In this document: in pieces, positions 27,351 through 36,604 of the stretch
How positions within the stretch are numbered: position 1 is the first letter of the stretch
Layout of the letters: every line of letters starts with the position of its first letter
NCBI GenBank assembly: GCA_028714915.1
Contig: JAQTLL010000001.1
Location: 186,001-250,000, forward strand
Reading direction: 5' to 3'
Length of the DNA stretch: 64,000 bases
DNA from: Sulfuricurvum sp.
Lineage (GTDB): Bacteria; Campylobacterota; Campylobacteria; Campylobacterales; Sulfurimonadaceae
Program-made: the position numbers and the translations under genes
Notes under the pieces: model-generated
What the model saw: the letters and a program-made list of their open reading frames with translations, nothing else
The model's database searches: none
What the model was told of the DNA's origin: nothing

Positions 27351-28750
27351 TGCACGAAAAGCCTCAGCCTTCCCTGCTCCAAGTCCTAGGACTTGGTACC
27401 GCCATTCTCCTCGTTGCCGGAAATATGATTGGCTCTGGAGTCTTTAAAAAAATTACCCCTATGTCTGCTAAGCTTATGGATGGAAATCTCATCTTGTGGG
27501 CATGGGTTGTTGCAGGTCTTATCACGATGCTGGGAGCATTTAGCTTTGCATCGCTGGCTACAACGACAAAAGAGGCAGGGGGACAATTCCAATACTTCAA
27601 AAATGTTTTTGGGGGATTTTTCGGATTTATCTACGGATGGAGTTTTTTTGCGGTTATCAGCACTGCTTCGATCGCGTCCATCGCCTACGTTTTCGCCGAA
27701 TCACTGAGTAATTTGTGTGGTGTCCCCCCTGTTTTTGAAGCGTACAACACGGTCAATATCGCAGGGGTAATCTTTCCGTTTCAAAATGCTTCCATTAAAC
27801 TCATCGCTATTTTGGCTTTGGTCTTTTTGACCCTCTTTAATATTCGCGGTGTTGAGGGTGGGGGATGGCTGAGTAATATTGTCACCAGTGCTAAAATCTT
27901 GGGAATTGTATTGCTCATCGTCTTAGGTCTAAGCTACAGCGGAAATAATGCCGTAGAACCTGTTTCAACGCCCCTGCTGCATCCAAATCAAATGGGGGAT
28001 GTCCTTCGCATCAGCGCCTTTTTTACAGCCATGTTGGGTGCATTTTGGGCGTATGACGGATGGGTCAATATCACCAATATGGCCAGTGAGTTTAAAAACC
28101 CCACCAAAAATGTCCCTAGAGCCATCATCATTGGAACAGCCATCACGATGTTGCTTTATGTCTTGGTCAATTATGCTTATCTCCAAGTCCTTACCCCTGC
28201 TGATTTTGCACGCCTAAGCTCCAAAGAGGGGAGTATTGCCGCCGTGGAAGTGGCAGGAATCGTTATGGGCTCTTTAGGGATTACCGTTATCTCCATACTC
28301 ATCATGGTTTCAACCTTTGGTGCGACGCAAGCCAGCACCATGTCAGCCGCACGGGTTTATTATCAAATGTCCAAAGAGGGGTATTTTTTCAAACCTTTTT
28401 CCAACGTCCATAAACGTTATCGTACCCCGCACGTCTCCTTGTACGGACAAATGACATGGGCATCTTTGCTCATTCTCAGCGGTACGTTCGATCAGCTCAC
28501 TGATATGCTTATCTTTGCCGCTTTCATTTTTTACGGACTTGGAGCAATCGCTGTGATCCGTCTCAAAATGCAAGGAAAATTAACCCTCACCTACGGCTAT
28601 CCGCTTGTCCCTATTTTATTTTTGCTCTGCTGTGCTGTTATCGTGGTCAATGCCATCTACACCCGACCGCTTGAATCCCTTACGGGGCTTGGACTTATCT
28701 TACTGGGGATACCGCTTTATCTCTATTTTCGTATACAACAATCGAAATGA
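27350..28750 (+). CDS. APC-family amino-acid permease
   Basis: The 466-residue protein has about twelve transmembrane helices. The first helix holds GNMIGSGVF, the substrate-binding unwound motif of APC transporters, and TTKEAGGQFQYFKNVFG follows helix 2. It looks most like amino-acid exchangers of the LAT/SteT and PotE groups; substrate not assigned. GTG start shared with the GNAT stop; its own end overlaps the response-regulator start (ATGA). This suggests an operon in which sensing and uptake are coupled. Confidence 0.85.
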   Translation: MHEKPQPSLLQVLGLGTAILLVAGNMIGSGVFKKITPMSAKLMDGNLILWAWVVAGLITMLGAFSFASLATTTKEAGGQFQYFKNVFGGFFGFIYGWSFFAVISTASIASIAYVFAESLSNLCGVPPVFEAYNTVNIAGVIFPFQNASIKLIAILALVFLTLFNIRGVEGGGWLSNIVTSAKILGIVLLIVLGLSYSGNNAVEPVSTPLLHPNQMGDVLRISAFFTAMLGAFWAYDGWVNITNMASEFKNPTKNVPRAIIIGTAITMLLYVLVNYAYLQVLTPADFARLSSKEGSIAAVEVAGIVMGSLGITVISILIMVSTFGATQASTMSAARVYYQMSKEGYFFKPFSNVHKRYRTPHVSLYGQMTWASLLILSGTFDQLTDMLIFAAFIFYGLGAIAVIRLKMQGKLTLTYGYPLVPILFLLCCAVIVVNAIYTRPLESLTGLGLILLGIPLYLYFRIQQSK

Positions 28751-29415
28751 AAAAAGCAAAGCTTCTCCTCCTAGAAGACGATCCAAACCTCTCTGAAAGT
28801 GTGAGCGAATACCTCGAAGAACAAGGCTATAGTGTCACATGCGTCTACGATGCCTCCTCTGCCGAAGATGCCCTCTATGAACACACCTTCGACCTCCTGC
28901 TTCTGGATGTCAATGTCCCTGACGGAAATGGTTTTTCGCTGCTTAAAAATTCGAGAAAAGCGGGAAATATGACCCCTGCCATTTTTCTCACCTCACGAAA
29001 TGCTATGGATGATGTCGAAGAGGGATTTGCTAGTGGGGCAGATGATTATCTGCGTAAACCTTTTGCCCTCAAAGAGCTGTTATTGCGCATCCAAACCATT
29101 CTAAAACGCAATTTTTATCATCCCCCCAGTGAAACCATTGATTTGGGAGAAGGTATCACCTACGATACCCTCAATCAAGTGTTAAAAATAGATGGCGTCG
29201 AACAAAGCCTTCAACTCAAAGAGCACAAACTTCTCAAACTTTTTTTACAGCATAAGGGGGAGCTTCTTCTCCATGAGATAATTATGGAGCATTTATGGGA
29301 ATTTGACGAAATCCCCAGTGACGGAAGTCTGCGTACCTATATTAAAACACTTCGTAAACTCTTAGGAGGTGAGCGTATTGTCAGCCACAAACGCCTCGGG
29401 TATCAATTCCGCTAA
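28747..29415 (+). CDS. OmpR/PhoB-type response regulator
   Basis: The 222-residue protein has a receiver domain (LLLEDDPNLSESVSEYLEEQG with the acidic pair, LLLLDVNVPDGNGF with the phosphorylatable Asp near residue 55, and the switch Lys in DDYLRKPF) and a C-terminal winged helix (LQLKEHKLLKLFLQH; IKTLRKLLGGERIVSHKRLGYQF). It overlaps the permease gene by 4 bp and the kinase gene by 38 bp. Confidence 0.93.
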   Translation: MKKAKLLLLEDDPNLSESVSEYLEEQGYSVTCVYDASSAEDALYEHTFDLLLLDVNVPDGNGFSLLKNSRKAGNMTPAIFLTSRNAMDDVEEGFASGADDYLRKPFALKELLLRIQTILKRNFYHPPSETIDLGEGITYDTLNQVLKIDGVEQSLQLKEHKLLKLFLQHKGELLLHEIIMEHLWEFDEIPSDGSLRTYIKTLRKLLGGERIVSHKRLGYQFR

Positions 29416-30562
29416 ATACCGCACGCTCAAACGCTTTTTGGCTTTGTATGGGGTAATGAGTGTTTTGATTCTAGCCCTTATCGGAACTCTCTATTATCAG
29501 TTTCAGCGCGATAAAATGCTCTCTTCCCACCGTCTCGCCATGCAGCTTCAAAGCGAAACCTATATCCCAAGAGTGAAAAAATGGCTCGAAAATAGGCATA
29601 ATTTAAAGGCTTTTCCACAAGACATAGCCTATAAAACGGCTCTGTATGGATACGATAAAGATTTTCTCATCGGAAATACTCTCAAACGCTCTATTGATTT
29701 TAACGAAAATATTTATCTTAACGCAGGGTACATCCACCTCGTTTTACCTCTCTCCCCCTACGGTTTGGGAGACTATTATCTCGTCTTTGAAACGCCGGAT
29801 GATGAACTGTGGCAAAGCCAGGTATTGAGATATTTTCTCATTTTTGGTTCACTGCTTTTTGCCGTTTTCGCGCTAGTAGGTTTTGGACTCTCACGCCTTC
29901 TTTTACGCCCTATGAACGAAGCCATTACTCTGCTTGATGATTTTATCAAAGATACTACCCATGAACTCAACACCCCCGTAAGTGCCATCCTTACCAATAT
30001 TGAATCACTAGGGGAAAGTGAGCTCCCTGAAACAGTCCAAAAAAAGCTCAAACGAATCGAAATTGCCTCACGCACCATCTCCACCCTCTACGACGATCTC
30101 ACCTACCTCATCCTAAACCACGACCTCGCCATCGTCAATCGTGAGTTTGATCTCAGCGTATTACTCATGGAGCGCATTGAGTATTTTCGTCATCGAATAG
30201 AGCAAAAGAAAATTGATTTGGACATACACATCACACCCGATATTAGTATCATCATCGATCAAACAAAAGCCATTCGTCTCATCGACAATCTCCTCTCCAA
30301 TGCAATCAAATACAACCATATGGGTGGAAAGATTACCGTGATGTTGGATAAAAACGGGTTATGCATCGAAGACAACGGAATCGGAATCCCACAGGATATG
30401 ATAGAACGGATATTTGAACGCTACACCCGCGCGGATAAAAGTGTCGGAGGATTCGGGATAGGATTGCACATCGTCGCGATGATTGCCAAAAGTTATAACT
30501 TTACCATCAGCATTCAATCCAAAGAGAAAAAAGGGACGAAGATTTGTGTAGGGTGGCATTAA
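29378..30562 (+). CDS. Sensor histidine kinase
   Basis: The kinase of 394 residues has two membrane helices (FLALYGVMSVLILALIGTLY; YFLIFGSLLFAVFALVGFGL) enclosing a periplasmic sensor of about 110 residues. The H-box is KDTTHELNTPVSAI, the N-box LLSNAIKYN, with DNGIGIP and GGFGIGL of the ATP lid. I chose TTG at 29378 because AGGAGGT (29364-29370) lies 7-8 nt upstream, inside the response-regulator gene. The ligand is unknown; the permease in the operon hints at an amino acid or related compound. Confidence 0.9.
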   Translation: MSATNASGINSAKYRTLKRFLALYGVMSVLILALIGTLYYQFQRDKMLSSHRLAMQLQSETYIPRVKKWLENRHNLKAFPQDIAYKTALYGYDKDFLIGNTLKRSIDFNENIYLNAGYIHLVLPLSPYGLGDYYLVFETPDDELWQSQVLRYFLIFGSLLFAVFALVGFGLSRLLLRPMNEAITLLDDFIKDTTHELNTPVSAILTNIESLGESELPETVQKKLKRIEIASRTISTLYDDLTYLILNHDLAIVNREFDLSVLLMERIEYFRHRIEQKKIDLDIHITPDISIIIDQTKAIRLIDNLLSNAIKYNHMGGKITVMLDKNGLCIEDNGIGIPQDMIERIFERYTRADKSVGGFGIGLHIVAMIAKSYNFTISIQSKEKKGTKICVGWH

Positions 30563-30571
30563 CATCCAACT

Positions 30572-30604
30572 TTGACACAATTCTTTGGATTTATCTACTA
30601 TAAT
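30572..30604 (+). promoter_or_regulatory. Possible promoter of the thioredoxin gene
   Basis: TTGACA (30572-30577) and TATAAT (30599-30604) are both perfect but 21 bp apart, longer than the usual 16-18. The -10 probably works with a weaker -35 or a factor. Confidence 0.4.
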
Positions 30605-30627
30605 AAATCAAAAATAGGAAATAGAGT

Positions 30628-31059
30628 ATGGATAAAATAACAATTGTTTGCCCACACTGCCTCAAAACAAACGCCTTACCAAAAAAGGAGAGTTATACAA
30701 AAGCAAATTGCGGGCATTGCAAAAAATCGCTTTTGGATACACACCCTATTGAACTTAAGGCAAATACTTTCGACCATTTTATTGCCAATAATGACATTGT
30801 TGTTGTTGTCGATTTTTGGGCACCATGGTGTGGTCCATGCAAGACGATGGCACCAACCTTCACCTCGGTTGCAGCACATTTCCCGCTAAAAGCGAGATTT
30901 GTCAAAGTCAACACCGAAAACGAACAAAGCTTGGCATCCAAATTTGGAATCCGAAGCATCCCAACCCTTATACTCTTCAAAAACAACAAAGAAATTGACC
31001 GAGTTTCTGGAGCCCTCGATACCAACTCACTCAAAAACTGGGTTAATAAAAATCTATAG
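30628..31059 (+). CDS. trxC: Thioredoxin 2 (TrxC type, with zinc ribbon)
   Basis: The 143-residue protein has an N-terminal CPHC and CGHC pair (about residues 9-30), the zinc-binding ribbon of TrxC, and a thioredoxin domain with DFWAPWCGPCKTMAP and the cis-Pro loop IRSIPTLILF. It reduces protein disulfides in the cytoplasm; in E. coli TrxC belongs to the oxidative-stress response. AGGAAA lies before the start. Confidence 0.92.
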   Translation: MDKITIVCPHCLKTNALPKKESYTKANCGHCKKSLLDTHPIELKANTFDHFIANNDIVVVVDFWAPWCGPCKTMAPTFTSVAAHFPLKARFVKVNTENEQSLASKFGIRSIPTLILFKNNKEIDRVSGALDTNSLKNWVNKNL

Positions 31060-31065
31060 TCAATA

Positions 31066-31362
31066 CTATTTTTTCAACGTGGCAATGTATTTAGCAAGTA
31101 CCTTCATATCTGCATCACTGACCGATGCGACTTGCCCTTTCATCAAGGCACCCATCCCTTTGGTATTACGCGTTCCTGCTTTATACCCTTTGAGAGCATC
31201 AAGAGTTTTAGCCTCTTTCCAGCCCGCGATAATCTCTGATTTTCCCAGAGCTTTTTTCTCAGCTTTTTGACCGTGACATGCGGTACATTTTTGAAACAGT
31301 GCAGAACCATCCGCAGCGTTTAACATAAGGGTAAGACCTAAAACGGCAAATAATGTTTTCAT
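31066..31362 (-). CDS. Small periplasmic c-type cytochrome (c553-like)
   Basis: The 98-residue protein has a signal peptide (MKTLFAVLGLTLMLNAA), one haem motif CTACH near residue 29, and a distal methionine region (NTKGMGALMKGQ). This is the class I cytochrome c553/c6 pattern, common in epsilons as electron carrier to terminal oxidases. The start has TAGGAGT 6 nt upstream, and a hairpin lies in the 5' leader. It converges with trxC with 6 nt between the stops. Confidence 0.9.
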   Translation of the reverse strand: MKTLFAVLGLTLMLNAADGSALFQKCTACHGQKAEKKALGKSEIIAGWKEAKTLDALKGYKAGTRNTKGMGALMKGQVASVSDADMKVLAKYIATLKK

Positions 31363-31380
31363 TTTGAACTCCTATTTTTA

Positions 31381-31406
31381 AAAGAACCTCTTAATAGAGA
31401 TTCTTT
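31381..31406 (-). promoter_or_regulatory. Hairpin in the leader of the cytochrome gene
   Basis: An inverted repeat with arms AAAGAA.CTCT and AGAG.TTCTTT around a 4-nt loop, directly before the ribosome site of the cytochrome gene. It could be an RNA stability hairpin or a dyad operator; there is no further support for either. Confidence 0.4.
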
Positions 31407-31455
31407 TTAGATATAAGCAGTATAAAAAAAGATTGTGAAGAAATTGTGAAGGGAA

Positions 31456-31671
31456 TTAAAGATTTTGAAGTTTATCAATCAAAATAGCAATTTGTTTCTC
31501 TTGCTCATAAAGGGCAAAACTTTGCCGAACGTAGGCGTACAGAAGTGTTTTGAGATCATTATTTCCATCAATATGGAAATCTTCTCTCATTTTAGTATTT
31601 AGAAAACGGGCAAAATCTTCCTCAACATCAATATCGTACCGTTTGGCATTGAGGGTAAGAGAAACGTTCAC
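31456..31671 (-). CDS. Small conserved hypothetical protein
   Basis: The 71-residue protein begins MNVSLTLNAKRYDIDVEEDFARFLNTKM and ends in a predicted helix (ALYEQEKQIAILIDKLQ). I do not recognise a known function. It lies 2 nt behind the coiled-coil gene upstream. A similar pair of tiny genes sits beside uvrB in Campylobacter, which supports both being real. Confidence 0.65.
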   Translation of the reverse strand: MNVSLTLNAKRYDIDVEEDFARFLNTKMREDFHIDGNNDLKTLLYAYVRQSFALYEQEKQIAILIDKLQNL

Positions 31672-31673
31672 GA

Positions 31674-31904
31674 TTATCCTAACAAGCTTTCAATTTTAGA
31701 GACAATGGCTTCAATCTCAATATCTTTTTCCAATAATTCATTACTTAACATAGCAATCTCATCGTCTTTACTCTTGATACTTGCTTGAAGCATTGCAATC
31801 TCTTCTTGAAGAATCTTAAGTTCATCATTTTCAGCAACGCGTTTTTCAATCAATTGTGTCGTAAGAGTAGTAAGACGTTCTATCGGTGTAGGATTAAAAA
31901 GCAT
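31674..31904 (-). CDS. Small coiled-coil hypothetical protein
   Basis: The 76-residue protein is almost all coiled coil (heptads of Leu/Ile with many Glu and Lys from about residue 8 to 74). Function unknown. It is divergent from uvrB and probably cotranscribed with the 71-residue gene that follows. The two may form a complex, but nothing in the sequence proves it. Confidence 0.65.
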   Translation of the reverse strand: MLFNPTPIERLTTLTTQLIEKRVAENDELKILQEEIAMLQASIKSKDDEIAMLSNELLEKDIEIEAIVSKIESLLG

Positions 31905-31932
31905 GATTAACCTTGGGTATGGATGTGTTGGT

Positions 31933-31938
31933 TATAAT
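31933..31938 (+). promoter_or_regulatory. -10 element of uvrB
   Basis: TATAAT 20 bp before the chosen uvrB ATG. A transcript starting about 31945 excludes the in-frame TTG at 31913 and so decides the start. TTGGGT lies at 31913-31918 with a short spacer. Confidence 0.5.
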
Positions 31939-31957
31939 TCTATCATATTTTCCCATT

Positions 31958-33943
31958 ATGGATGAGCAATTGCCAATATTTAAAGTTCATACCCCGTATC
32001 AACCTGCCGGTGATCAGCCTGTTGCTATTGATGCACTTAGCTCCAGTATTAAAGATGGTCAACGCTATGTCACGCTAGAAGGTGTAACGGGTAGCGGAAA
32101 AACCTATACGATGGCGAAGGTTATCGAGAGCGTACAGCTGCCAACTATCATCATGACGCATAATAAAACCCTTGCGGCTCAGCTGTACAGTGAGTTCCGA
32201 AGTTTCTTTCCTGATAATCATGTTGAGTACTTTGTGAGCTACTATGATTACTACCAGCCAGAGGCGTACATTCCCCGTCAGGATCTTTTTATCGAAAAAG
32301 ACAGCTCCATTAACGATGAATTGGAGCGTTTGCGCCTCTCCGCCTCTGCCAATCTCCTAAGCTACGATGATGTTATTGTTGTTGCTTCCGTCTCTGCCAA
32401 CTACGGACTGGGTGATCCTGAAGAGTACGAGAAGATGGTGCAGATTGTTGCCGTTGGCGATGAAATCAACCAAAAAAAGTTACTCCTACGTCTCGTTGAG
32501 ATGGGGTACTCTCGTAACGATGCCTATTTTGATGGAGGGGATTTCAGAGTTAATGGGGAAGTGGTGGATATTTATCCCCCTTATTGGCAGGATCAGGCGG
32601 TGCGTATCGAATTTTTCGGGGATGAAGTGGAACAGATACGTTTTTTTGAACCTCTTAGCAACACGATGACCGAGAAACAAGAGACTGTCACCATCTATGC
32701 TACCAGCCAGTTTGCCGTAGGTGCTGAAAAACTCTCACGTGCCATCAAGCGAATCGAGGATGAACTGGGGGAACGTCTTCAAGAACTTGAAGCGCAGGGT
32801 AAAATCGTGGAGGCGCAACGGCTTCGTCAGCGATGTGAGTTTGATCTCGAAATGTTGCAAGCTACTGGTATGTGTAAGGGGATTGAAAACTATTCACGTC
32901 TTTTGACCGATAAAAAAGCGGGGGAAGCACCGTATACATTGCTGGATTATTTCACCCTCCATCATGATAAATTTCTTATCATCGTCGATGAATCACACGT
33001 AAGTTTACCTCAATTTCGAGGAATGTTTGCAGCGGATCGAAGTCGAAAAGAGGTTCTTGTCGATTACGGATTCCGCCTTCCAAGTGCTCTCGATAACCGC
33101 CCCCTTATGATCGATGAATATCTTAATAAATCACCCCACTATCTTTTCGTCTCAGCGACTCCATCCGCTCAGGAACTGGAACTCAGCTCCACCATTGCCC
33201 ATCAAATCATCCGACCCACAGGTCTGCTTGATCCCCCTATCATCATCAAACCCTCCACCAATCAAGTCGAAGATTTGCACGATGAGATTAAAAAAACCGT
33301 AGCGCTGGGTGATCGGGTTCTGGTAACGGTACTCACCAAAAAAATGGCGGAAGCCCTCACTAAATATCTGGCTGATTTGGGGATCAAAGTCCAATACATG
33401 CACTCAGAGATTGATACGATTGAACGCAATCAGATCATTCGAGGACTTCGTGTAGGGGATTTTGATGTCCTTATTGGAATTAATCTCCTTCGGGAAGGTT
33501 TGGATTTACCGGAAGTAAGTTTGGTGGCGATTTTGGATGCGGATAAAGAGGGATTTTTACGCTCAGAGACTGCCCTTATCCAAACCATCGGACGGGCAGC
33601 ACGCAATGAGCATGGCCGTGTCATTTTGTATGCCCAAAGAATCACAGGTTCCATGGAACGTGCTATCAAAAAGACCAATGATCGACGTGCAATCCAAGAA
33701 GCGCACAATCTCCTTCATGGCATTACCCCCATCACAACCAAACGTTCACTGGATGAGAATCTCAAACTCGAAGATGTCGGTGATTTATACAACCGCTCTA
33801 AAAAAGCCAAAACACTCCCCGCAGCGGAGCGAAAAAAGCTGATCGATGAGTTAAGTCTCAAAATGAAAGAAGCGGCGAAAAAACTCGAATTCGAAGAAGC
33901 GGCACGCTTGCGCGATGAAATTGCAAAAATACGTAAATTATAA
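31958..33943 (+). CDS. uvrB: Excinuclease ABC subunit B
   Basis: The 661-residue DNA-repair helicase has Walker [14 protein letters not shown], the beta-hairpin that clamps DNA ([12 protein letters not shown]), DESHVSLPQ, helicase motifs SATPSAQE and QTIGRAARN, and a C-terminal UVR motif ([18 protein letters not shown]) that binds UvrC. The start ATG at 31958 gives [21 protein letters not shown], as in relatives. A long mosaic repeat begins 6 nt after the stop. Confidence 0.97.
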   Translation: MDEQLPIFKVHTPYQPAGDQPVAIDALSSSIKDGQRYVTLEGVTGSGKTYTMAKVIESVQLPTIIMTHNKTLAAQLYSEFRSFFPDNHVEYFVSYYDYYQPEAYIPRQDLFIEKDSSINDELERLRLSASANLLSYDDVIVVASVSANYGLGDPEEYEKMVQIVAVGDEINQKKLLLRLVEMGYSRNDAYFDGGDFRVNGEVVDIYPPYWQDQAVRIEFFGDEVEQIRFFEPLSNTMTEKQETVTIYATSQFAVGAEKLSRAIKRIEDELGERLQELEAQGKIVEAQRLRQRCEFDLEMLQATGMCKGIENYSRLLTDKKAGEAPYTLLDYFTLHHDKFLIIVDESHVSLPQFRGMFAADRSRKEVLVDYGFRLPSALDNRPLMIDEYLNKSPHYLFVSATPSAQELELSSTIAHQIIRPTGLLDPPIIIKPSTNQVEDLHDEIKKTVALGDRVLVTVLTKKMAEALTKYLADLGIKVQYMHSEIDTIERNQIIRGLRVGDFDVLIGINLLREGLDLPEVSLVAILDADKEGFLRSETALIQTIGRAARNEHGRVILYAQRITGSMERAIKKTNDRRAIQEAHNLLHGITPITTKRSLDENLKLEDVGDLYNRSKKAKTLPAAERKKLIDELSLKMKEAAKKLEFEEAARLRDEIAKIRKL

Positions 33944-33948
33944 TCTTC

Positions 33949-34039
33949 CGTCATCCTCGGACTTCACGTGCCCTTTAGGGTAGATCCGGGAATCCATCTC
34001 CGAAAAGAAAGCTGGATTCCCGCCTACGCGGGAATGACG
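33949..34039. repeat. Long dispersed mosaic repeat, copy 3
   Basis: A 91-bp element between uvrB and dedA with CGTCATCCTCGG at the left, the shared CTTCACGTGCCCTTTAGGG core, and a right half GGATTCCCGCCTACGCGGG forming a hairpin. It probably ends uvrB transcripts. Confidence 0.85.
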
Positions 34040-34062
34040 AATCAAAACTACAAGGAATTAAA

Positions 34063-34623
34063 ATGGATGACATGTTAAACAACCTCGCGACGTACGGCTA
34101 TGCTGTTGTCTTTCTCTACTCTTTAGGCGGTGGCTTTCTCGCGCTCTTGGGTGCGGGAGTCCTCAGTTTTATGGGAAAAATGGATATAACTCTCTCCATT
34201 ACCATCGCGTTTATTGCCAACTTTATCGGAGATGGACTCCTTTTTTATATGGCACGCTATCATAAACGGGAGATGATGGAGTATTTGAGTAAACACAAAC
34301 GCAAACTCGCTTTTTCCCATCTCCTTCTCAAGCGTCGAGGCTCATGGATTATCGTCATCAAAAAGTTTATTTACGGTCTCAAAACACTTATCCCCCTTGC
34401 GGTTGGTTTGAGTAAATACAGTTTTTTGAAATTCAGCCTCTACAATGCGCTCGGAGCATTTATCTGGGCTATCGTCGTTGGGGGATTAAGCTATCTTTTT
34501 GGAGGAGCACTCATCGAGGGGTATAAAATGGTTTCCGACAAACCTTATTTAGCTCCCCTTACGCTGCTTCTTGTTGGCGGAAGCGTGTGGTTTTACCTCA
34601 CGCAGGCCACGAAAAGACGGTAG
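34063..34623 (+). CDS. DedA family membrane protein
   Basis: The 186-residue protein has about four to five membrane helices and the DedA motifs FIGDGLLFYMARYHKRE and VIKKFIYGLKTLIPLAVGLSKY with the conserved basic residue. DedA proteins are linked to lipid-carrier (undecaprenyl phosphate) recycling and membrane homeostasis. AAGGAATT precedes the start. The stop abuts the stop of the convergent PBP1A gene without a gap. Confidence 0.85.
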   Translation: MDDMLNNLATYGYAVVFLYSLGGGFLALLGAGVLSFMGKMDITLSITIAFIANFIGDGLLFYMARYHKREMMEYLSKHKRKLAFSHLLLKRRGSWIIVIKKFIYGLKTLIPLAVGLSKYSFLKFSLYNALGAFIWAIVVGGLSYLFGGALIEGYKMVSDKPYLAPLTLLLVGGSVWFYLTQATKRR

Positions 34624-36591
34624 TTAAAATACTAGTTTCTCGTTTGTTGTTGGTGCTTGTTCTTGTGTTGCATCAGGTGTTTGTGACACATCGGTAAAGT
34701 TTTCCGTCCCATTGCCATCCGCACTTCTACTTTCCGAATACACTCCATTGGGACGATCAAAATAACGTTTTGTATTGGGATAGATTCGGAACAGATCTTC
34801 ATAATAATATCGGAAGACCTGCCCCGCTGCCCGTCCGCCGGTTTCACTGCGTCGCATTGGCGTATTATTATCATTACCATACCAAATGACCGTTTCTACC
34901 GTAGGTGAATATCCGATAAACCATGCATCCACATTTTTATTGGTTGTTCCCGTTTTACCTGCAATCTCCACTCCCGCTACACGTGCCGCAGTACCGGTTC
35001 CAAATGAAACAACATCCTGCAAAATTGAAGTCATAAGATAGGTTTGTTCTCTCGTATTGACTTGACGGCGTTTATTTTCATATCGGAACGTCTCCCCCTT
35101 TGGGGTAATGACTTGACGGATTAGAATAGGATTGGTTTGAATCCCACCCGTCGCGAACATCGTATAATATTTCGCTAAATCATGCGGAGAGAGCATAATC
35201 GTTCCCAAAGCAATCGAAAGATCAGGAGGAAGATTTTCAACAATCCCATAACGGTGCAGCCCCTCTACTACTTTACCAAAGCCCATATCACTCACCATAT
35301 TGATCGTTGCAAGGTTACGTGAGTAGGTGAGTGCATTGCGGATAGTGACCATCCCTTTGTACTCATTCTTATAGTTTTTTGGTTTCCACGTTTTCTCTTC
35401 ACCATCATCACCGGCATACGTATACGTGCGCGCAATATCGGGAACGAGTGATGCCGGAGACATTCCGCTATCGAGGGCTACTTGATAGATGAACGGTTTA
35501 AAAGCAGAACCCGGTTGACGTTTGGCTTGGGTTACGCGGTTAAAAGGGCTCACCGAATAATCATACCCCCCTACCATTGCCAAAACTTCCCCAGTATTGG
35601 GATCCATACTCATCAATGCACCATTGAGCTGAGTCTGCATATTTTGATCCAGCTCACCTGCTTCTTCGGCACGTTTCAAAATCTCATTTCGTCCCGATTG
35701 GAGCGCTTTATAGCCCGCTTCTTGAAGTCTCATATCAATGGTGGTGTAAATCTTATATCCGCCGCTTCGAATATCGGGAAACGCATTCCCAAGCTGACGC
35801 ATAACCTCATCAATGATATAAGGACCTGAGTTTTTACTGAGTGTATCGTTGTAGACATTCGGGCGCTCTTGCGTCGCCTTATCGTACGTCTCTTGATCAA
35901 TCCACCCAAGATCCAACATCCGCTCGATAATCCGGTTGGCACGCCCAAGACTCAGTTCATAGTTTTTTGTCGGTGCATAAAAGTTGGGACCCTTAGGAAG
36001 AGCGACAAGCATTGCCATCTCTTTGAGGGTCAGCTCTTTAAGCTGTTTGTGAAAATAGCCGTCTGAAGCCGTTTTAATCCCATAGTAGCCGTGACCTAAA
36101 TAAATTTCATTGAGATAACGCTCTAAAATTTGCTCTTTGGTAAGTTCTTGTTCGATACGGATAGCGTATAAAACCTCTTTAAATTTACGGGTAAAATTCT
36201 TATCTCGTGTCAAAAGGGCATTTTTAACGAGCTGTTGCGTAATCGTACTTGCCCCCTCTTTGAGCTTTCCTGCCGATACGTCTTTGATGATAGCTCGAAA
36301 AATTGCATCCGGATTGACTCCGTGGTGCTCAAAAAAGTCGGTATCTTCGATGGCGATCAATGCCTCAATAAGACGGGGAGGAATATTCTCAAATGAGACA
36401 TAATAACGGTGCTCATCACTGAATAAATTGGCAATTTTTTCACCGTTTCGGTCATACACTTCTGTTGTAAGACGAGGTTTATAGTTGATAAGACGCTGCG
36501 TTTCGTACTCAAAACTGTATATAAGGTATCCCAAATACCCTACTGGTATCATGATGATAATTCCCAATGTAATCCATAATTTTTTATTCAT
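34624..36591 (-). CDS. Class A penicillin-binding protein (PBP1A)
   Basis: The 655-residue bifunctional peptidoglycan synthase has one N-terminal membrane anchor (LWITLGIIIMIPVGYLGYLIY), a glycosyltransferase domain with EDTDFFEHHGV and EGASTITQQLVKN, and a transpeptidase domain with SAFK (SxxK), SRN (SxN) and GKTGTTNKN (KTG). The tail is Gln/Thr-rich. I chose ATG at 36591, which has AGGA 6 nt upstream; a longer frame adds 16 residues without a signal. pbpA, maf and alaS are also neighbours in Campylobacter. Confidence 0.94.
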   Translation of the reverse strand: MNKKLWITLGIIIMIPVGYLGYLIYSFEYETQRLINYKPRLTTEVYDRNGEKIANLFSDEHRYYVSFENIPPRLIEALIAIEDTDFFEHHGVNPDAIFRAIIKDVSAGKLKEGASTITQQLVKNALLTRDKNFTRKFKEVLYAIRIEQELTKEQILERYLNEIYLGHGYYGIKTASDGYFHKQLKELTLKEMAMLVALPKGPNFYAPTKNYELSLGRANRIIERMLDLGWIDQETYDKATQERPNVYNDTLSKNSGPYIIDEVMRQLGNAFPDIRSGGYKIYTTIDMRLQEAGYKALQSGRNEILKRAEEAGELDQNMQTQLNGALMSMDPNTGEVLAMVGGYDYSVSPFNRVTQAKRQPGSAFKPFIYQVALDSGMSPASLVPDIARTYTYAGDDGEEKTWKPKNYKNEYKGMVTIRNALTYSRNLATINMVSDMGFGKVVEGLHRYGIVENLPPDLSIALGTIMLSPHDLAKYYTMFATGGIQTNPILIRQVITPKGETFRYENKRRQVNTREQTYLMTSILQDVVSFGTGTAARVAGVEIAGKTGTTNKNVDAWFIGYSPTVETVIWYGNDNNTPMRRSETGGRAAGQVFRYYYEDLFRIYPNTKRYFDRPNGVYSESRSADGNGTENFTDVSQTPDATQEQAPTTNEKLVF

Positions 36592-36604
36592 TCTTTGTCC
36601 TATG

